A stretch of DNA of 10,500 nucleotides from the NCBI GenBank assembly GCA_937892085.1, contig CALAVD010000169.1, positions 1-10,500 on the forward strand, given 5' to 3'. Below, piece after piece: positions 7,677 through 10,500 of this stretch (its first letter is position 1; every line of letters begins with the position of its first letter). The notes beneath the pieces were generated by a model, which was not told where the DNA came from, did no database searches, and was given only the letters and a program-made list of their open reading frames with translations. Source of the DNA: an uncultured Prevotellaceae bacterium (GTDB lineage: Bacteria; Bacteroidota; Bacteroidia; Bacteroidales; Muribaculaceae). Position numbers and translations under genes: made by a program.

Positions 7677-8642
7677 ATGGCAAAACCATTTGTAATTGGC
7701 ATCGACATGGGCGGCACTAACACCGCTTTTGGTATCGTTGACGCACGCGGCACGGTAATCGCCAGCAGCTCTATCAAGACTGGCAAGCACTCTAAGATTG
7801 AGGACTACATCGACGAGCTCTACACCGAGATCAACCGCATCATCGTGGCTAACGATGCAGAGGGTAAAATCAACGGAATAGGAATTGGCGCTCCTAACGC
7901 CAACTACTTTACCGGTGTGATAGAAGACGGCGTGAACCTGCCTTGGCCCACCCCCATACCCTTAGCCGACCTTATCTCTAAGAAGTTTGGCATTCCTTGC
8001 GTAATCACTAACGACGCCAACGCCGCCGCCATCGGAGAGATGACCTACGGCGCAGCTCGCGGCCTCAAAGATTTCATCATGATTACCCTCGGCACCGGTG
8101 TGGGAAGCGGCATCGTGGTGAACGGACAGATGGTTTATGGCCATGACGGCTTTGCCGGTGAGCTGGGACACGTAATCATGAAACGCAACAACGGACGCGT
8201 GTGCGGCTGCGGACGCACTGGCTGCCTTGAGGCCTACTGCTCGGCTACCGGCGTGGCACGCACAGCACGCGAGTTCCTCGAGATTCGCGACGAGGAGTCG
8301 CTGTTGCGCGACTACGACATCGAGAGCATCACCTCTAAGGATGTGTATGACTGCGCTGTTAAGGGCGACAAGCTGGCAATCGATATTTTCAACTATACCG
8401 GTAGCATCCTCGGCGAGGCCCTTGCCGACTTCGTCACCTTCTCAAGTCCCGAGGCATTCGTGATCTTCGGTGGTCTCACCAAGAGCGGCGATTATATCAT
8501 GAACCCCATCCGTGAAGCCTTCGACAAGAACATCATGAAGGTGTTCAAGGGAAAGGTGAAGATTCTCATCAGCGAGCTCAAAGAGAGCGACGCTGCCGTG
8601 CTTGGTGCTTCAGCACTTGGCTGGGAAATCAAGGAAGACTAA
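7677..8642 (+). CDS. ROK-family sugar kinase (glucokinase or N-acetylhexosamine kinase)
   Basis: A 321-residue cytoplasmic kinase that phosphorylates a hexose with ATP. Seen: the N-terminal phosphate-binding motif I-D-M-G-G-T-N-T (9-16); the substrate-region N-D-A-N-A-A-A (112-118), with D113 as expected catalytic base; the second ATP motif L-G-T-G-V-G-S-G (138-145); and the ROK signature G-E-L-G-H (161-165) followed by C-G-C-G-R-T-G-C-L-E (176-185). H165, C176, C178 and C183 are the expected structural zinc ligands, and E162 and H165 contact sugar in characterised members. The length is normal and no DNA-binding domain is present, so it is an enzyme rather than a NagC/XylR-type repressor. 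Bacteroides fragilis RokA is a known broad-specificity relative acting on glucose and GlcNAc. The specificity here is not readable, but a GH20 gene 5 kb upstream makes GlcNAc plausible. An A-rich leader precedes the ATG. Confidence 0.93.
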   Translation: MAKPFVIGIDMGGTNTAFGIVDARGTVIASSSIKTGKHSKIEDYIDELYTEINRIIVANDAEGKINGIGIGAPNANYFTGVIEDGVNLPWPTPIPLADLISKKFGIPCVITNDANAAAIGEMTYGAARGLKDFIMITLGTGVGSGIVVNGQMVYGHDGFAGELGHVIMKRNNGRVCGCGRTGCLEAYCSATGVARTAREFLEIRDEESLLRDYDIESITSKDVYDCAVKGDKLAIDIFNYTGSILGEALADFVTFSSPEAFVIFGGLTKSGDYIMNPIREAFDKNIMKVFKGKVKILISELKESDAAVLGASALGWEIKED

Positions 8643-8651
8643 TAACAAGTT

Positions 8652-8679
8652 TCAAGTGATAAGGGTTAAGTGTTAAGTG
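8652..8679 (+). repeat. Degenerate tandem heptamer repeat, TTAAGTG type, four units
   Basis: Four consecutive 7-mers, TCAAGTG, ATAAGGG, TTAAGTG and TTAAGTG, start 9 bp after the kinase stop. The last units also form the left arm of the terminator hairpin at 8661-8705. The same heptamer type recurs at 9674-9694. Confidence 0.7.
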
Positions 8680-8713
8680 CATTTGATTCTTAACACTTTG
8701 CCCTTAGCTTTTT
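8661..8713 (+). terminator. Intrinsic terminator after the ROK kinase
   Basis: Left arm 8661-8677 (AAGGGTTAAGTGTTAAG) pairs with right arm 8689-8705 with only a two-base internal mismatch. The loop is 11 nt, and a TTTTT tract follows at 8709-8713. It lies 18 bp after the kinase stop. It also argues against a start for the next gene at GTG 8677, which would sit inside the stem. Confidence 0.75.
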
Positions 8714-8730
8714 ATTGTAATAATTCTGTT

Positions 8731-9522
8731 TTGAAAAATATTATTTACACAACAGGCACCTTTGTGGTGATAGTGGTGGCGTTGCTGCTTTATGTGCGTG
8801 CCAGCGAGCCAGCGGTCCCCGAGCATGTAATAATCGCTCATGCCGGGGGCAATATCGACTCGCTCACTTACACCAATAGCCGCGAGGCGGTAGAGCACGC
8901 CATAGCCTGTGGTGTGAAATATATCGAGCTTGATATCGTGGTCTCGCCCGAGGGTGAGCCGCTGGCATTCCACTCCAGCGACGACATGATCGACACCATC
9001 TATTCCTGCGACCCGCCACACATTAGCGAGTTCACCTCTGCCCCACTCCGCGGCAAGAATGGCAAAACCTATACCCCACTCACTTGGAGAGAAATCAACG
9101 AGATTTTCCTCGCCCACCCCGACCTCTTTTTTGTGGTGGATAAAACCGACGACCCTGCCATCCTGGAGAAATATTTCCCTAAACTCAAAAGCCGCATGAT
9201 TGTGGAGTGCTTCTCGATGCAACGTTACAAGGAAGTCGCCAATGCCGGGTTCAAGCAGGCTATGCTCAGCGAGGGAGCCTTCTCGCCGGCAGCAGTGATT
9301 TGGCAGGACATAAAGCACCTGTTCTGCAGCGACGAACCTCGTGTAGAGATAGTTGCCTTGGGGCGAGACACCTACAACAGCAGTCGCTCAACAAGGTGGT
9401 TTATAAAGGCTTGCAATATCCCGGTAGCGATGTGGAGCGCCACCTCTCGCCAGCACGCCAACGAGATATTCCACAAAATTTCGCAAGCGAGAATGCTTTA
9501 CACCAACGAAGTGGGGAAATAA
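8731..9522 (+). CDS. Membrane-anchored GDPD-like phosphodiesterase of the HAGG subgroup
   Basis: A member of the PLC-like TIM-barrel phosphodiesterase superfamily, which cleaves glycerophosphodiesters or related headgroups. I place the start at TTG 8731 (263 residues): it yields M-K-N-I-I-Y followed by a hydrophobic segment (about 7-22), a natural signal anchor. The longer frame from GTG 8677 would begin inside the terminator stem. Motifs: A-H-A-G-G (36-40, first catalytic His H37), Y-T-N-S-R-E-A (47-53, in place of P-E-N-T), E-L-D-I (66-69, metal ligands E66 and D68), F-H-S-S-D-D (80-85, second His H81) and V-V-D-K-T-D-D (135-141). The usual H-R-G arginine is Ala here, as I recall for a subgroup with H-A-G-G and Y-T-N-S motifs, so loss of activity is not implied. 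Probably periplasmic, facing outward from the inner membrane. Substrate unknown. The stop abuts a fold-back repeat. Confidence 0.8.
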   Translation: MKNIIYTTGTFVVIVVALLLYVRASEPAVPEHVIIAHAGGNIDSLTYTNSREAVEHAIACGVKYIELDIVVSPEGEPLAFHSSDDMIDTIYSCDPPHISEFTSAPLRGKNGKTYTPLTWREINEIFLAHPDLFFVVDKTDDPAILEKYFPKLKSRMIVECFSMQRYKEVANAGFKQAMLSEGAFSPAAVIWQDIKHLFCSDEPRVEIVALGRDTYNSSRSTRWFIKACNIPVAMWSATSRQHANEIFHKISQARMLYTNEVGK

Positions 9523-9672
9523 ATTTGAGTCCACTTTAAAAAATAAAAGCACACGAATTAAACTAATTTCAACGAATTTTATTTAATTGATATTCAATTA
9601 GTTTTTAATCGTCTTTAATCGTTTGAATATTGAATCAGCACAAAATCGCCACTTTTTAAAGTGGACTCAAAT
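9523..9672. repeat. 150-bp AT-rich fold-back (MITE-like) element between convergent genes
   Basis: Perfect 20-bp inverted repeats form the ends: 9523-9542 and 9653-9672 (outer core TTTGAGTCCACTTT). Inside, 9553-9568 (ACGAATTAAACTAATT) pairs with 9596-9612 with small gaps, TAATTGA and TCAATTA form a further small stem around 9584-9600, and TTTAATCGT occurs twice in direct order (9604-9621). The left end begins exactly after the stop of the phosphodiesterase gene, and the right end lies 15 bp from the stop of the convergent gene. It may serve as a bidirectional terminator, be a non-autonomous mobile element, or both. No coding frame of note is inside. Confidence 0.8.
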
Positions 9673-9673
9673 G

Positions 9674-9694
9674 TTAAGTGGTAAGTGTTAAGGA
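9674..9694 (+). repeat. Degenerate tandem heptamer repeat, TTAAGTG type, three units
   Basis: Three consecutive 7-mers, TTAAGTG, GTAAGTG and TTAAGGA, occupy the space between the fold-back element and the minus-strand gene. The third unit supplies that gene's TAA stop (9688-9690 on the complement). The units resemble those at 8652-8679 about 1 kb away. Confidence 0.6.
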
Positions 9695-10413
9695 AGCACG
9701 ATATTGGGTGCGTAGGGGTCGTTGCTGATGCGATCCACATAGTCCCAAAAGAACTCGTTGATGAGATAGAACTCGTTCTGACCCTCCATCATTTCAAAGC
9801 GTCGCTTCATGTCGGGGTAACGCTCAAGCAAGTAAAGCAGGTAGTTCTTATCCACCAAAAAAACGGCATGGTGCTCTAAGTCAATGACGAAATGGGCAAC
9901 ATCGGCAACGCCGTTAGGGTATTCCAGCACACTGCTGCGCCCCACACCCACATAGTACTGAAGATTCTCGAAGTTATCGATTTCAGCATCCAAGTATTCA
10001 ATCTCCGTGGGTAGATACTGGAAAAAAGCTATCTTCTCACTGAAATATAGAGGCAGATAATCACGGAGATACTTGTTATAACTACCCTGAAGGCTATCTC
10101 TCAGATATTTGCTGTTGACCAACCACACCGTGTCGCCAATTGCTACCGCCACACTCTGCTTCTCTACCATCTTTGATAGAGGTTTGCGGTTTTTCTCGGT
10201 GGGTTTGAACTTATACTGGAAAGGCGAATATATCTCCAAATTTGGGTTTATCGCCACAGTGTCGTGGCCTGTATAGAAGACCGACTTCCATGAGTTATAC
10301 ACCATGAGCGTGTCGGTTCCCTCGTCGTGCTCGCGGTGGGTGTAATACTGAGCTTGCGCAACGTTGCCAAGCACGACTGCAAGTAATATTGTGATTAAGA
10401 GTTTAGTTTTCAT
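9688..10413 (-). CDS. Exported protein of unknown function
   Basis: A 241-residue protein with a clear signal peptide (M-K-T-K-L-L-I-T then hydrophobic to about residue 16, cleavage near A-Q-A, residues 20-22) and no lipobox Cys, so probably periplasmic or secreted. I do not recognise the family. The mature part is rich in Tyr, Asp, Glu and Leu. It has a beta-rich first half (D-T-L-M-V-Y-N-S-W, then V-A-V-A-I-G-D-T-V-W-L-V-N-S at 88-101) and a second half with probable helices (Y-L-L-Y-L-L-E-R-Y-P-D-M-K-R-R-F at 191-206). A hydrophobic stretch V-A-H-F-V-I-D-L-E (172-180) precedes them. Two Cys-free halves and no catalytic motif are visible. The start ATG (complement of 10411-10413) lies about 37 bp from the end of the second palindromic repeat, which leaves little room for a promoter outside the repeat. 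The gene converges on the phosphodiesterase gene. Confidence 0.85.
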   Translation of the reverse strand: MKTKLLITILLAVVLGNVAQAQYYTHREHDEGTDTLMVYNSWKSVFYTGHDTVAINPNLEIYSPFQYKFKPTEKNRKPLSKMVEKQSVAVAIGDTVWLVNSKYLRDSLQGSYNKYLRDYLPLYFSEKIAFFQYLPTEIEYLDAEIDNFENLQYYVGVGRSSVLEYPNGVADVAHFVIDLEHHAVFLVDKNYLLYLLERYPDMKRRFEMMEGQNEFYLINEFFWDYVDRISNDPYAPNIVLP

Positions 10414-10449
10414 AACAAAATCTCAGTTAATTATCTTTCTACATACTAT

Positions 10450-10500
10450 AGGTGGGTTCTATAAATTAACTTGAGGTGTTTTTGATTTATTTTCGAGCAG
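10450..10500. repeat. Palindromic repeat element, copy 2 (cut by window end)
   Basis: The 51 visible bases match the reverse complement of 5011-5061 in copy 1 at 50 positions; the only difference is TTGAGGTG here against TTGAGATG. The rest of the element lies beyond the window. In both copies the same end faces the start codon of a gene for an exported protein: 78 bp upstream of the receptor start at copy 1, 36 bp upstream of the minus-strand gene here. Confidence 0.9.

Noticed and set aside
7677..8642. ROK-type transcriptional repressor
   Set aside because: The protein begins directly with the ATP-binding motif and has no helix-turn-helix domain.
8704..9318. 204-codon open frame on the minus strand
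   Set aside because: It is antisense to the phosphodiesterase gene, which has recognisable catalytic motifs in order; the minus-strand product shows none.
1..10500. Defence island, prophage or complete mobile element
   Set aside because: No nuclease, methyltransferase, integrase, transposase or phage structural gene is present; all large genes have ordinary Bacteroidales metabolic, envelope or secreted roles.

Overview
The window reads as chromosomal DNA of a gut-type Bacteroidales bacterium. The evidence is a TonB-dependent receptor with an N-terminal carboxypeptidase-regulatory-like domain, a periplasmic GH20 hexosaminidase, a secreted multidomain protein ending in a Por/T9SS-like tail, AT-rich intergenic DNA with a Bacteroidetes-type promoter (TTTG, 19 bp, TATTTTTG), and start sites without clear Shine-Dalgarno sequences. 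A Muribaculaceae- or Prevotella-like host is my guess from protein style; no marker gene proves it.

Layout. Bases 1-348 are the 3' part of a low-molecular-weight protein tyrosine phosphatase. It is followed after 5 bp by a GH20 beta-N-acetylhexosaminidase (354-2813). An AT-rich gap with a good promoter leads to a secreted protein of unknown function (2980-4803). That gene ends at a strong hairpin terminator, then a 183-bp palindromic repeat element (4882-5064), then an orphan TonB-dependent receptor (5143-7551). A five-copy octamer repeat separates the receptor from a ROK-family sugar kinase (7677-8642). Next come heptamer repeats and a terminator, then a membrane-anchored GDPD-like phosphodiesterase that probably starts at TTG 8731 (to 9522). 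A second fold-back element (9523-9672) lies between it and a convergent gene for an unknown exported protein (9688-10413, minus strand). A second copy of the first palindromic element begins at 10450 and runs off the window.

How the genes may work together. The hexosaminidase releases terminal GlcNAc/GalNAc in the periplasm or at the cell surface, and a ROK kinase could phosphorylate the freed sugar inside the cell. The TonB receptor could import an outer-membrane substrate. This link is inference: the genes are separated by terminators and repeats, no SusD partner is present, and the window is not a classical polysaccharide utilisation locus.

I found no defence system, CRISPR array, transposase, tRNA or rRNA. 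The most unusual content is the non-coding repeat layer: two families of fold-back element, one present twice with the same end facing the start of an exported-protein gene and carrying a 47-codon open frame, plus short tandem repeats just after three gene ends.
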